From Candolleomyces eurysporus (Eukaryota; Basidiomycota; Agaricomycetes; Agaricales; Psathyrellaceae), in the NCBI GenBank assembly GCA_027579435.1, contig JANBPK010000714.1:1-37009 (forward strand): a stretch of 37,009 bases of DNA. The letters are read 5' to 3'. The notes under the pieces are model-generated. The model saw only the letters and a list, made by a program, of their open reading frames with translations. It had not been told where the DNA came from and ran no database searches. Shown piece by piece: positions 1-10,882 of this stretch; position 1 is the first letter of the stretch; the number at the start of each line of letters is the position of its first letter. The position numbers and the translations under genes are program-made.

Positions 1-590
1 GTTGGTGACGTTTCCCGATTCCGTTCTTGGCCTTTTCATGCTGCCCTCTCCGCCTGCGACCTCCTCCAGGGAGGGGCATCGCTTCCGGGCTCCCTTGGCA
101 GTAGAAGAACACGTCTGTCTGCCATTGGGTGCAAGAGCAGTAGAAGGCCTGACAGAACTCTTTCCCACTGTAGAACGAGTCCTTTTCGCAGCCTGCTCCT
201 TGTTGCGACCAAGGTTTGCCGGGACTCGCTTCCGACCCTTCCTTTTCTGCCCGCCATCTTGGAGCTGCTTCAAGCTCTGGAGATTCTCCATGAGCATCTC
301 TCGTCTCTCGCTCAGCCTGGTGAGAGCATCGAGGTTGCCATCGTTGGCTATCATCGGTCAGCTGGGAGCGCAACACTTTGACAAGAAGTACTCACTTTCC
401 GCAGTGGCGATGTCAATCGACAAATTTTTGACTTGGCTTTCAGCACGCTTGATCAAACTTTCGATCTCTTTGAGATCTCGAGGCCACTCTACTATCTTTG
501 TCTCTACAAAAGAGAAAGGTCAGCCGTGTCTGCGCATTGAGACGAGAACAACTTACGCATGGCAGCCAGAGGGTCGACAGAGCTATCCAT
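1..590 (-). CDS. Coiled-coil, basic protein, 5' part (runs off the window)
   Basis: Three exons join cleanly on the minus strand: 557-590, 396-503 and 347 down to the window edge, with GTAAGT and GTGAGT donors. The ATG at 590 is the first Met and opens with MDSSVDPLAAM. Residues about 12-80 are charged and heptad-like (RDLKEIESLIKRAES, LTRLSERREMLMENLQSLK), suggesting a coiled coil. A Lys/Arg-rich stretch follows (KRKGRKRVPANLGRNK), as in nuclear proteins. The 3' end lies outside the window, so length and C-terminal domain are unknown. I do not recognise the family; a chromatin-associated protein with an N-terminal coiled coil would fit, but that is a guess. Splice phases agree across all three exons, which is the main support for the model. 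Confidence 0.7.
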
Positions 591-884
591 TGTGGCAGGG
601 AGCATACAAATAGGTAGTATCAAGACGGAAGGTCGAGGAAGCGATGAGAAGCGAGGCAGAAGGCAGGGGTGCCTGCCTTCGACACCCTGGAAGGTAATAA
701 ATAAGGCGTATTGAACCTCCTCAGAGTGTCTCTCGCAGGTAGCATCCCGATATTGCCTTCGTACAGACACACGATCGTGTGTTCCGTGCTCCTGACCATG
801 TGAAGCTGGTGCCATCGGAGACTTAGACCAGTTGAAGCGGTGGACCGGAAGAAGGTTTGACCCGATGACCACATGTTTGGGCAG

Positions 885-892
885 TGACGTCA
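885..892. promoter_or_regulatory. CRE-like palindrome TGACGTCA upstream of the first gene
   Basis: A perfect TGACGTCA palindrome, the bZIP (ATF/CREB-type) consensus, lies about 295 bp upstream of the minus-strand start at 590. The same core with the same flanks (GTGACGTCATAG) recurs upstream of the small gene at 34913. A function is inferred from the motif alone. Confidence 0.4.
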
Positions 893-1164
893 TAGCGGAT
901 AAAGCCAAAAACGGAAAGCTGAAACGGCCCCCGAGATCCGATAGACACCCAGAGCCTAGTCAAAGGTTAATGCGTGAATACCTTTTACCATAGCAGATAG
1001 GAGGCCATTCCTGTTATCATGGTTTAACTCCTCCCCTCTTTATTTTCATTGTGTACATGTAAATAAAATGACTGACTGTTCTGACTCGTTTCCCTGAGAT
1101 CAATATCTTCGGATGACCGTCGGGGCAGCACGCCAGTTGAAACACATGTTTGTGATCTTCCAAC

Positions 1165-1436
1165 CATACGGAAAAGGTAGCTTGCGGTGATTTTTGTGGT
1201 TGTGAACAAGGAGAAATTGTTTAACACATTGCAGCGGATGGAGTCATGAGGGAAAGTTTAACAGGTCCCGAGCCTCGCAAGACGCCACAGCCCAACTCCC
1301 TCCTGACGTTTTGACCTCCAGCACATACGGAAACAGTGGTATGCGGTGGTCGTAAAAGACGAAAAACTGTTCAATAAATTGCCGCGGATAGATCTATAAA
1401 GATACTTTGACGGGTCCCAAGCCTCACATAGACGCC
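1165..1436. repeat. Divergent tandem duplication, two units
   Basis: Unit 1 (1165-1286) and unit 2 (1324-1436) share an ordered set of blocks: CATACGGAAA, TGCGGTG, GAAA..TTGTT/CTGTTCAA, a GCGGAT block, an ACAGGTCCC/ACGGGTCCC block, GCCTC and a terminal GACGCC. On the minus strand both encode a similar peptide (FSxFTTT...FRMxxRS), so the duplication may derive from coding sequence. No gene model joins them. Confidence 0.6.
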
Positions 1437-1811
1437 GATCGGCGATATCCAAGTGAAACAATCTATTCTTCCTCCTGATCAATGCCCGTTATCTTGGTCT
1501 GGAATATTCCAATGTTCTGACCGGGTTTTCACAAGGAAGATAGCCCGCCAAATGTGCATAGATGAATTTTGAGATCGAATTTTCCATGCAAGCAAAACCG
1601 AACATTCGCCATCGTCCCTATCTCATGATCTGCCCATCTGGCTCCCGGATGGTGTCATCAAATATTCATGAGATTTCTTGCTTCGGCGAAACTCTTTCAC
1701 CGGCTTCTCGCCTCACTGTGGCGTTGCCAAAGAGAACTGTTCATTGGTTTCGGCGTAGAGGACTTCAATTCATATCTATTGTAATGCAAAGGTAGCTTCC
1801 TAATTGTATTT

Positions 1812-2787
1812 CTACTGTTCTAGAATCCACCTACCCTTGTGGCGAATACGAGGAGTATATGCATCCAACACGGAAGCATGGTTTTGCAATTCTTCCCAAA
1901 ATGTATCAGGGTCGATAGGAGGGTCCAGACCGAAGTCGTAGTCTACTTCCTGGATTCGCCCATCCTCATCAATGCGAGTAGGCACTCGAGTTGGCAAACC
2001 CATTCCCTCTCTCAATGAGATCGCTCGCCAGACCTTCTCTGATAGAGGCAGACTATCAAAGCACTCCATGATGTCCTGCACTAAAGGCTTTCCCCACGCC
2101 GAAAACTTGCGCCATCGATTCTCGTAGGGCCTCTTGAGATCATAAAACGCTGTATCTACCCATTCAGCTGGGCAACGCCTATTGTAATCTAGGCAAATGA
2201 GGGCGATTGTGAATGTCAAGAGGGAATGACGACAATGAAAACGCGGCAGACATACTGATAAGACCACTATTCCTATCCCTCCCAAAGTAGAAGCCAGCAA
2301 ACTCGAGGGAAGGGGTCCAGGAAAACGCCATCTCCCGCCGGAGAATCTTCGATTTTCCAAGGGTGTCCGGAGCTGTGGAAACCTCCTTGAGCATCGTTGC
2401 AATGTTCTCGCATTGAACCTGGCGAGAAACAAGCTTTGAAAGGAAAGGAAGCCATCGCGATGTCCAGTCGGGGGCAGAGAGAGGCAAACCAGGCGGTGGA
2501 GAGACGTAGGTCTTGAAATCCCAGGGCTCGGATTTCGTGAGTTCCGATTTCTTGACAAAGGACAGATTCCTGGAGACGCTGCCCTCGGAGGCGTACTCGG
2601 TCCAGTTGTCCAGAAGCTCCCAATCGTCTGGAAACTCCCATTCGCAGGGAGACTCCCAGTCTTCAGAAGGCTCTAAATCCTCAGTAGATTCCAAACTCTC
2701 GGGAGGCTCCCACTCTTGGAGTGACCCCCAGTTGTCCGGATGCTCGAGCTCATCGCAAAATACAGGGTTGTCAAGGATAGAACCCAT
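1812..2787 (-). CDS. Unrecognised protein with acidic, Trp-rich N-terminal repeats
   Basis: Two exons, 2256-2787 and 1812-2188, are joined by a 67-nt GTATGT...CTAG intron; the phases match and give 302 residues. The first 62 residues are highly acidic, with a loose repeat of about 10 residues built on WE(S/F)P and DW, mirrored in the DNA as a degenerate 30-nt period. The remainder is globular in character, with several Trp and the C-terminal segment PPIDPDTFWEELQNH. There is no signal peptide or membrane segment. I do not recognise the family. The ATG at 2787 is the first Met of the open frame. The acidic repeat suggests a protein-interaction or disordered tail, but no function can be assigned. 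Confidence 0.75.
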
Positions 2788-3932
2788 AGCGTGAGGCTAT
2801 AAATCAAGTCAGGCTCAACAACAGGTTAATGGTCAGCAGTAGGGCGTCCACTCACATCAGACTTTAGACGGGTACTGGAGTGAAGGAGCAGGGTGATGGT
2901 GAATTATCACACGAGCCGCTCTCGTTTGATGTCGAATATCACTTGCGGAAGAGGCCGTCGGCAGGGAATCTCGGACCTTTCCATCCCGGAACAGGTAGAG
3001 GTCGTCATCTTGCGCCGAACTTCACTGAGTATTAGGGCAACCTAAATGCAAATGGCGCTTGTGAGTTAGACGAGTTAGAAAGGGACCCAACCTGGCGAAG
3101 GACTGCCACAGTGGTCACCTGTCCATGGGTTCTAAGTAGGTCAATCATGAGTCCATTTTGCAATAGGCATAAATAGCGATGGCCACTTACCTGTACACCC
3201 ACTTTTTACAGATGCTCATCTCTGCGTTCATGGTAGAGGACGAAGAAGAGAGTTTGGCGCTCAGTACGAGAGTTGAGGTCCAAGCCAGATCAATGGATTG
3301 ATGGCCGGTCATTTAGGTAGCCTTGACCCATTCTCGACAGGATAACGTCGCTATTTACACCACACGAGAGCTCCATAAATCGTGAAAATCCAACCTTAAT
3401 TCGTGAAAAAAATATAAAGTATATATTTCCGCTGAAATCCCACCCCATACCTCTGTCTGGAATAAAGGTCAGACGGTGTCTGTAAAAGTGAGAGAATGTT
3501 GCTTAAGTTTCATCGCAGTTCTCAATCACCGTCTCTGAAATGAATCCTGCCACCCTCAGCACTCACCACTACATCATGGGACAATTGAGATCGATATTTA
3601 ATCGAAAAGGGTGCCTCTCAGGAAACTATTCAATGCACTTTCATGTTGAAATATCTGTAACTACCTTTGGTATTGAGTAAAAGTCAGACAACCTCCTGCC
3701 CGTGCCTAAATCCTTCTCAAGTCACATTCGCTCTATGAGACCCAATGTGCTCACCGCTACTGAAACAATTATACTAATCGTTGCAGGAGCGCTTCAGAAT
3801 GTGAAAAGAGTGTCTTCGGAGTTTACGACTTCCAAATGTGTGCAGATTTTAGTAAAGGTCAGACAGCAACCTCCGTCTGATTTATCCCGCCGTATTTGTC
3901 TCTTATCTTTCCCTTGACCTCAAGCCACATCA
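2788..3932. other. Divergent intergenic region, about 1.1 kb
   Basis: This separates the minus-strand gene ending upstream at 2787 from the plus-strand gene starting at 3933, so it should carry both promoters. It contains three copies of TAAA(A/G)GTCAGAC at 3463, 3678 and 3853. No splice-supported open frame was found. Confidence 0.55.
3463..3864 (+). repeat. Three dispersed copies of TAAA(A/G)GTCAGAC
   Basis: The 12-mer occurs at 3463-3474, 3678-3689 and 3853-3864. After the first copy and after the second a CTCACC(A/G)CTAC block follows, so the copies may be remnants of a diverged tandem unit of about 175-215 bp. They sit just upstream of the gene at 3933 and could also be transcription factor sites. 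Confidence 0.5.
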
Positions 3933-4727
3933 ATGGGTCGGCCAAGGCTTCACCATACCCCAGAGGAAAAGAAGGCCGCCAACAGATTGAAGAGCAAGAA
4001 GCACTACGACAGGTATGACTAACATCCACACTCATTAATTTTCAGTTCATGATACAGGGTGTTTGAGCAGCAATCGGGATGCCATCTTAAGACGGAGGCA
4101 GCGAGTTGCCAGCATAAAGAGGGAGTCCCAGTATGTGTATTTCATATATCATAATGACTATCCTTACGACAGTTTCCATTTATCAAGGAGAGGCAGAGCC
4201 GTTGCAGATGGTCAATCGAACCTCAAGGTCCCTCCCCTGAAGACAAACCTGGGAGAGCGGTACGTTTCTTTATCGCTACTGCTCTTTGTTTCGATGTTCT
4301 TTCTCTTACAAAAACTTGGGGAAACAGGTCCAAAACCAAGCTTGATGTTGTACAAGAGCAGGTTCGAAGTATATCTCGCAGATTTGAGACAATCCTGGGA
4401 GGGAAGACTGCGGCTGGATACATCGCCCTCATCTGTATAGGCTTCGAGCTTCATCACGAAGCAGGGCACATCCTCAAAGCCAAGGACTTTGTAATGGAGA
4501 AAGAAGTAGAGCTCAGGAAGATTCAGCGAGCGCTTGAAAAATATCGAGACATGGCGCAAAATCTTGCTGAAAGGGGTGAAGAGTGGAAGGAGATCGAGGC
4601 GATTGCAGCCAGGGTTTGCCAGATGATCTGCTGGCTCGATGGCATAATCTGTGAGGCAATGGTTGACCCTGTTGATTTAGTGAAGCGATTTAACGCGAAG
4701 CAGCTCGGGTTCCAGTCTAGCCTTTAA
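3933..4727 (+). CDS. Small basic MGRPRL-type protein
   Basis: Four exons, 3933-4012, 4071-4130, 4173-4259 and 4328-4727, give 208 residues with matching phases. The start MGRPRLHHTPEEKKAANRLK followed by SKKHYDSNRDAILRRRQR matches a short N-terminal pattern I recall in many Agaricomycete proteins, often multicopy: MGRPR, then a basic helix with repeated Lys/Arg. It resembles a DNA-binding basic region, but this is inference. The C-terminal half (FETILGGKTAAGYIALICIG onward) is helical, with a charged stretch at about residues 130-170 that may form a coiled coil. The second acceptor was chosen because it alone keeps the frame into NRDAIL. It converges with the gene at 4846, only about 120 bp away. 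Function unknown. Confidence 0.75.
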
Positions 4728-4845
4728 TACTAGAGATAGAAACTTCGCTTTCTGTTATCAATTCTNAAAAAAACCTTTCGTCTTGTGCACGATAACGCAA
4801 TCAGTTGGCAGTAAGGTAGTAGCTACGACAGTAAATACATTGAGA

Positions 4846-6289
4846 CTAAGTACTCGCTGCTTGAGCAGCGACATAAGCAGCGCCATAGATGTCCTTGAGA
4901 AGCTTGTTGCGCGCATCAAGCTCCTCCCTCAGGCGTTGAGCCTCTGATTGAGCCTTCTCGGCTTGCTTGATGGCCCTATCTACCCTCTTGTTAGCCTCCT
5001 GAACCTGTTGGAGAGCCTGCTCCTTCTCTTTCTTGTGCTGAATGTTCTGCGCCCGATCAGCACGCTTAAGGACGGTCATCAGCGATGCAACATGCTGATG
5101 AATCTTCTGGAGATCCTCTGGCGCCTCCATGCGCAACCGGCGAGAGGCAAAGTGTGTGAAGGGCTGGCCGGCGGACGGGTTATGTACGGCAACATACAGC
5201 CAAGAGGCGGTTCGATTGGAGACATCTTCTGCCTGGGGTGAAATGTGAGTAAACAATATGGAGAGTAGAGGTTAAGGAACGAACCCGCGTAATGAGATCT
5301 CATGTTAGCTGCCTCCAATTGGCCGATGACTGGTTTTGATTGGTGTAGACAGGCTTAAGAGCACGCCTGCAAGCCATTTCTGGTGCGCCAACAGTCAAAT
5401 CGGCCGTCAGATAGGTAAGGGAGGACTCACTGATAACGCGGTTGCCGCGACCAACGCCTTCAATATATCCATAAACCGGGTTTCTGTTCGACAAATAGAC
5501 CCTCTTCTTCTTGGACTGAGATGAAGCCCACTGTCGGTTCAAGTCGCCATCAGTTTCGGATTCAGACTCATCAGAGTCTTCATCGTCGACCTCAGCGGGA
5601 GGGAAAGACATCCCGGTGGGCAGCAAGGTTGTGGCAGGTTGGGCTGGAGACTGAGCAGTCAAGGCTGGGTCAAGCGGCAGCGTAGAGGGCAGTGTAGAGG
5701 GCAGCGTAGAGGGCGGTTGAGGAGGGAAAGGTGACCCCGCAGCGAGCACATTCTGTTGATGAGCTCCTGGGCCGGCAGCGATTAGCATTTGTCCAGCATA
5801 GAGGGGAGCACGATGAGGTCCAGAGGTACCTAGACCTCCGGGCGCCAGTTGCTGTTGAAAAATAGGATGGAACGCAAAGCCGGCACCTTGGAAGGGTCCT
5901 AACCCAGCAGGTGCAGCAAAGGAATCCATCTGGGCGTTCTGAGGGCAACCTCCAGCGCCGCCGGCAGAACCGTAGGATCCAAGATGAGGATACGACACAG
6001 TAAATGGGGGAGCGGGGATAGAGGCAGGCGCGGTGCTAGTTTGAGAGCGTCCTGAACCACTACGCCCTCCGGTAAGGTTCTGGTAAAGTCAATTTCAGGT
6101 AAGGTGAGTGCAGAGGCAGAACGAGAACATACACCGGATTTTTTACAACCGTGCTCGCACTCCGATCTGAGTGGTTTGTCCGGACACTTCTGGCANTTGA
6201 GCGGGTTGACGTTTCGGCTTCGGAGTGGTTTGGGATGGCGTGGCGACCTCCTTGCGGGATCGCCCTTTCTTTCGAGGGGTGGTGCGCAT
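4846..6289 (-). CDS. Cys-motif, Gly/Pro-rich and coiled-coil protein, unknown function
   Basis: Four exons, 6133-6289, 5431-6079, 5285-5353 and 4846-5228, give 418 residues if the N at 6196 is treated as an extra base. Residues 32-48 form a CxxC...C...C cluster (CQKCPDKPLRSECEHGC), plausibly a zinc knuckle, after a basic N-terminus. Residues about 53-215 are low-complexity (Gly, Ala, Pro, Gln), including a TLPS repeat encoded by a 12-nt repeat near 5680-5712. An acidic patch (DDEDSDESESETD) follows, then a conserved-looking block (RNPVYGYIEGVGRGNRVI), the exon LHQSKPVIGQLEAANMRSHY, and a coiled coil over the last 80 residues. With the N counted as a base, the frame hits a stop just after the Cys cluster. 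I recall similar Agaricomycete proteins without known function. It is divergent to the KDZ gene. Confidence 0.75.
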
Positions 6290-6513
6290 CGTGCCTTGGT
6301 TTACCAGTTAGAAACTATGTTGGAATTTATTCAGAGGGGAGACATCTAATTTCCAATTTCAGACTCGATGAGCATATGGCAGGCGATCACCATCGGGGCC
6401 AAGATGTGTCCCACGTCGGTTGCAATGAGTATCTATGGGCTGTTTTATGATCTCCATGATTATTCTGGACTCTCACCTCTTTCCTACATTTCCCCGCCCT
6501 CTCCCCTGTTCCG

Positions 6514-9500
6514 ATGCCTCCCAGACCACTGGAGAGAGATGATCTAGACTTAACTCACGAGTATCCTTTCGGTTTGATTGAACAGGCAACCAATGGAGAA
6601 ACATGGACTTCGCCAACCAAGGCCGTGAAACAGTATCATCGGCCCTTGAAGAGGAGGAAGGCGTCAGCTAGGGCGAGTCCTCGGCGGCAATCTGAGCACG
6701 ACATTCTGCCAATCTTGGAACAGGACTCAGTAACCCACAATGTGGGCATTGATCCCTGGGAATCAGAGTCCACAGACTCGGTCTCTTGTCCTACAACAGG
6801 TCCAATTGACTCCGACTGGGACGGAGACCTGGCGGACTACATCGAGGCTGTTGAAACCTTTGGCGCCAGCTGGTACTGTATCAGTGACTCGCTCTTCGTC
6901 GTCCAAGGTTGGGATGCACGTCGAATTAAGCCAACAGTATGTCTTTCTCCGCATTCTCAACACTATCTAAGCCTTACTATGTTTATTAGAACAACTGGTA
7001 TCACCTTCAACACCTGCAGATCGAAAGCGAAGTCTTTGTTGCCTGCACCTGCCCATGGCATGCTCAAGATTCAACATGCATTCATCAAGAATTCTTCAAC
7101 ATGTACGACGTCGAGTCTCTGTTGACGATGACGACCTCGATCGACGCCCCTGGTGCGCAATTATATTGAATTTCTTGTCATTTAGCTAATTTTTTGAAGG
7201 TGACGGGAAGGCCACTATCTACTCACGCCAGCAGCTACCCAATGCCCCGGAATATTTAACCATGTTCTCCGTGAAGGGCTTTTCCACCTCGGAGCTGAAA
7301 GGGCGTGCTATTGTCTCTCACACCGGCCTGCAACCTTCGGGAGGAACATGGAAGTGCTCGAAGCATGCGGACGGCACTCTATGTCTGCATGTGAGAGATG
7401 CCTTCGAGCTATTCCAGTCTGTGATCGGGGAAGATGGACAAGAGCTAGATACTGCAATGTTTATCAGTATTCCCTCCCTAGGTTCGTCTTTGTTTTGACT
7501 CTCCCACCAGTGAATTTTACCAATGACGGGGGCAGCTTCATTTACTCGTCAGGATTCCGTCTCTCATTCTCCCATTCTCCCCCCAATTCCACTGGCCCTG
7601 AAGAATGACCCCGTTTTATGTCCTCGCCCGCAACCATTCCGAAACCCTCCAGTCTCGATCCTAACCCTTGAACGCGGAGGGTCCTGCCCATGCCCTTCTG
7701 GGCAAACCTTCTACACCCCTGGCTCACCTACCATTACGCGGAGCTGCCGTATATTCACCCTGTTCACCGTCTATGACGGCGTAGTCGAGATTCAAGCCTG
7801 CCCTAACTGCCCCAGCACCCGAAGGCGTTTCATTGGTCCTGACCTTGCCAAGCAGGGTCTTTTCAATTTCAATAATTCCATTATTGTTAGCCATGAACTC
7901 CTCGACGAATACACCATGGCCTTTGTCACATCTGAAACACCGTTCAACGCCTTTGTCGCCACTGTCGCGCATCGTTACACTGTTTCTGGCACCGAATTCA
8001 TGGGTGACGATCTATTTCGTTCCATATGGTTTGCCTATGCTCTGCGCCTCGCTATGGACAACGACATGCGTTGTACACGGTGCGGGGACTGTCCTGATAC
8101 TGTTATCTGGGATGGAATCACGCTGGCGTTTGGGCGGAAACACCTCTCGGCGACTCTTGTTCCTCCAACAAAAACCTCAGAATTTTCGCTTCAGCGTTTG
8201 AACATGAAGAATCACCCACGACAGCAACTCCTCCTGGATTCCGCCTTACGAAAACTTATCCGCCAGGTTGTAAATGCACCAAAGCTCGAGGATTCCTTGG
8301 TGAAGGACATCGATGATGGACCACCCTCCAATGCCGCGCAGATAGAGCTAGATCGCCAGTCTCGGCAGGTCGTCGACCACCTGGCACGCATAGACGCAGT
8401 CTACGCAGGGCTCCGAAAGGAGTGCGAGGCCCTTGCGCATTTCTTCCTTGAGGCATATGGGGCAATCGCGTATTCCAAAAGGAAATCTGCACCTTCTGCT
8501 ACAACACGTTTCTTTCTCCAAGTAAGTCCATTATTGTTCAATCGAAAGTTGACCCACCTAACCCTTTGACTGTAGATTGCCGCAGAGGAGTCTGTCCTCC
8601 AGATGATCAACGGCGCCGCCTTGGCAGATCTCAACGATTTTCTGGCTGCCCCACATCCCAAACACCTTACGAAACTACTTTCTATACCTGGTCTTTACCG
8701 CGTCCTACTGGCTCAGTCACGTATCGACAGTTTGGTTCCTTTACTGCAGTGGCTTGCAAATAGGGCCACTAACGTGCTCCAGGAGCTATCGGTGGAACAT
8801 CTCCCCTTGTCAGGTGGAGCCGGAGCCGCCGTTCCAGAGTCAGACTGGAAAGTGGTAAGTCTACCAAACTATTTTTCCTAGCCCCGACATCTTATGATCT
8901 TGTTGTTAGACCGGCACTTTCTACAGTCTTCCCCAGATACGACTGCGTCCTGCCTATCCCCGTTTGAGATCCGACCATAAGAAAGATGTTTCAAAACCTC
9001 GGGGGGACAGATGTGGCAAGTACTACACGCAATACGGAGAAAGAAGGCTGACAGGCGGCATCATGGTAGCATGGTGCACGCACTCTGTCTGTTATGGCTT
9101 TCACTGCATTCCCGAGAGCGAGGGCTGCAACGACGTGTTTTCTGCGATGGTAACACGCTGGCCCGTGGCCCCGAAGCGTGTAATCTATGATTTTGCATGT
9201 GCCCTGGGTCCGTATTGCATGTTATGGGAGCCAGATTTCTTCAAGAAAACTCTGTTTGCTATTGACCATTTCCACAGTGCTGGACACACGAAGTGTAGCC
9301 CCGCAGCGTTTCTTTCTGAGTATGCAAATGTCGATCCCCGACTGGTCTCCATTAACTCAAGTGCGGGAGAGTGCGGGAATAGCGGCCTCAAGAGGATTCG
9401 CAAGTCGGTTAGTTACATGGGTCAGGAACGAGCTATTATATTCACAAAAGTATTCTTATCTGCGTGGAATCGACTTCGTCTACGGAAAATGGAACAATAA
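6514..9500 (+). CDS. KDZ transposase with cysteine clusters (CxC5/CxC6-like)
   Basis: Six exons, 6514-6936, 6990-7152, 7200-7481, 7536-8521, 8576-8854 and 8910-9500, join in phase to 907 residues with no stop. Residues 160-173 form a SWIM-like CxC...CxH motif (CTCPWHAQDSTCIH). Cys pairs follow around QACPNCPSTRRR and MRCTRCGDCP, the latter running into the block WDGITLAFGRKHL; these match the cysteine clusters linked to Kyakuja-Dileera-Zisupton (KDZ) DDE transposases. The C-terminal part carries the blocks GGIMVAWCTHS, YDFACALGPYC (Asp805), IDHFHSAGHTKC (Asp830) and NSSAGECGNSG (Glu865), candidate acidic catalytic residues. The full open frame suggests a recently active or retained copy. I found no terminal inverted repeats directly flanking it. 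The family assignment rests on remembered motifs; which Asp residues are catalytic is inference. Confidence 0.88.
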
Positions 9501-9660
9501 ATTTTCTTTTTACTGGGTCAATCGAGTGATGGCTCGGGCTATGCAATATCTTTCAGCCTCATTTTCTGGTTGCCAAGAAGCAAGATAGAATTGTTCAGAT
9601 TGCGAGATACAAAAAAGTAATGATGGATAAAATACAGAGCGCCGCCGAACAGGATATCGT

Positions 9661-10443
9661 CTACTCGTTTTCTCCAACCGGCCACCCGTATTGACCAGGC
9701 ACCCATTCCCCTACCAATGTCCTCTGTCCAAGATGTCGAGGGTAGTGCCCAAGCCAGCCATCTAAAATCGGGACGACGAAGGTCCTTGGGTTGGGTTTTG
9801 GCTCACCACGGCAATCGTAGCAGCCGTAGTCGTCGTCATGGTCATGATGGTAACCGTCGTCGCCAGGACCACCGTCTTCGCCCCTACTGCCATCGGCAGC
9901 ACCGTCCGAGCCGACATCAGCCTCCCCGCCTACATCGTCTTCATCTGAGCTTTCATCCTCAATCTCGACGACTTTGGAGATGGCATCTTCATAGGGGCCA
10001 CGCGCCCTTAGCCTGGAGGTAGGGTAAGAATCGTATTTATCGCCACGAAGTTTGGTCGTTTGATAGATGCGGGTGAGATTCACTGGGACACGTTAGCGGA
10101 GGGAGAGAGCATGACAGAGTGGACGAACCTTTGAAGGGGCATCTAGACCTCCGATAGCCACAATATACCATCACCGTCCCATCGGGCTTCGTAACGAAAC
10201 GAGCCAAATGAAGGATCCCGTTCTGAATACAGAAACACCCCCATGTGACGTTGTGTAGGTCAAGGAAGCGCCAGACCCTGTCTGGCGGAACCATGTTCCC
10301 GTTCTCATCCAAAGGCCTGGTTTGGCATTCACAATGTCAATCATTGATCGTGCTGTCAGACGAACGACTCACCACCTCATTCGGAAGAGACCTCCAATAT
10401 AGTCGTTCTGAACGGAAACGAGGAGATCGCGCGCAAGTTTCAT
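9661..10443 (-). CDS. Small acidic protein, N-terminus probably cut by an inserted element
   Basis: Three exons, 10373-10443, 10129-10316 and 9661-10082, join in phase to 226 residues from the Met at 10443. The first half has conserved-looking features (RVWRFLDLHNVTWGCFCIQ, MVYCGYRRSRCPF), including several Cys. An acidic run follows, then a His/Asp stretch (GYHHDHDDDYGCYDC). The open frame continues upstream of this Met (DLQIVMKLARDLL) right up to the inverted terminal repeat at 10459. Across the element, at 11896, another minus-strand frame continues in phase, so this is probably the 3' part of a split gene. I do not recognise the family. It converges with the KDZ gene 160 bp away, but shares no evident function with it. 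Confidence 0.65.
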
Positions 10444-10458
10444 AACAATCTGGAGATC

Positions 10459-10483
10459 GAGGCCCAGTGAAAAACCGATCAGA
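10459..10483 (+). repeat. Left terminal inverted repeat
   Basis: A 25-bp end beginning GAGGCCCAGTG, matched by the inverted copy at 11871-11895 with one mismatch. A second copy of ACCGATCAGA lies just inside it. Confidence 0.8.
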
Positions 10484-10506
10484 AACCGATCAGATCCTGC
10501 GCGGAA

Positions 10507-10574
10507 CTGCGAGGCCTCGTCAGAACTGGCCAGAAATTTGAGAATTTCTGGCCAGTTCTGACGAGGCCTCGCAG
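10507..10574. repeat. Perfect 32-bp-arm hairpin with a TGAG loop
   Basis: The sequence from CTGCGAGGCCTCGTC to its exact reverse complement forms two 32-nt arms around a 4-nt TGAG loop, with no mismatch. Arms this long and perfect imply either recent origin or maintenance. It lies just inside the left end of the inverted-repeat element and could be a transposase-binding or secondary-structure feature. Confidence 0.9.
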
Positions 10575-10882
10575 GGCCAGCTAGATTACCGCCCTCAAAC
10601 CCAAATTCCCAGATGGGTCCTGGAGCGACGGTTTGTCGAAACGGCGGGATCTCGAGGTTTCTTGTAGGGACTCAAATTTACAGGATTGGTCAGGACCTGT
10701 CAGGTGCTACCAGACGATGGGAGAGGCTATCAGAATTGGTCTAGGGGAACAATAGTGGATTTTCGCAATGCTAATACAGGTTTTTGTATACATCAGATCG
10801 TATCAGAATGATTTCAGACGTCGTCAGAGACTGCCCGGCTGTGCCAGGGACCACCAGGAAGCTAGAGGATCTACGGGTTTCG

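Larger units (their letters stand above)
591..1811. other. Intergenic region, about 1.2 kb
   Basis: This lies between the start of the gene at 590 and the 3' end of the gene at 1812, both on the minus strand. It should hold the promoter of the first gene. Apart from the CRE-like site and a divergent tandem duplication (1165-1436) I see no coding structure; short open frames here have no splice-supported continuation. Confidence 0.6.

Noticed and set aside
2..613. 203-residue plus-strand open frame at the window start
   Set aside because: It overlaps a minus-strand gene with three in-phase exons and clear splice sites; the plus-strand frame has no protein-like composition.
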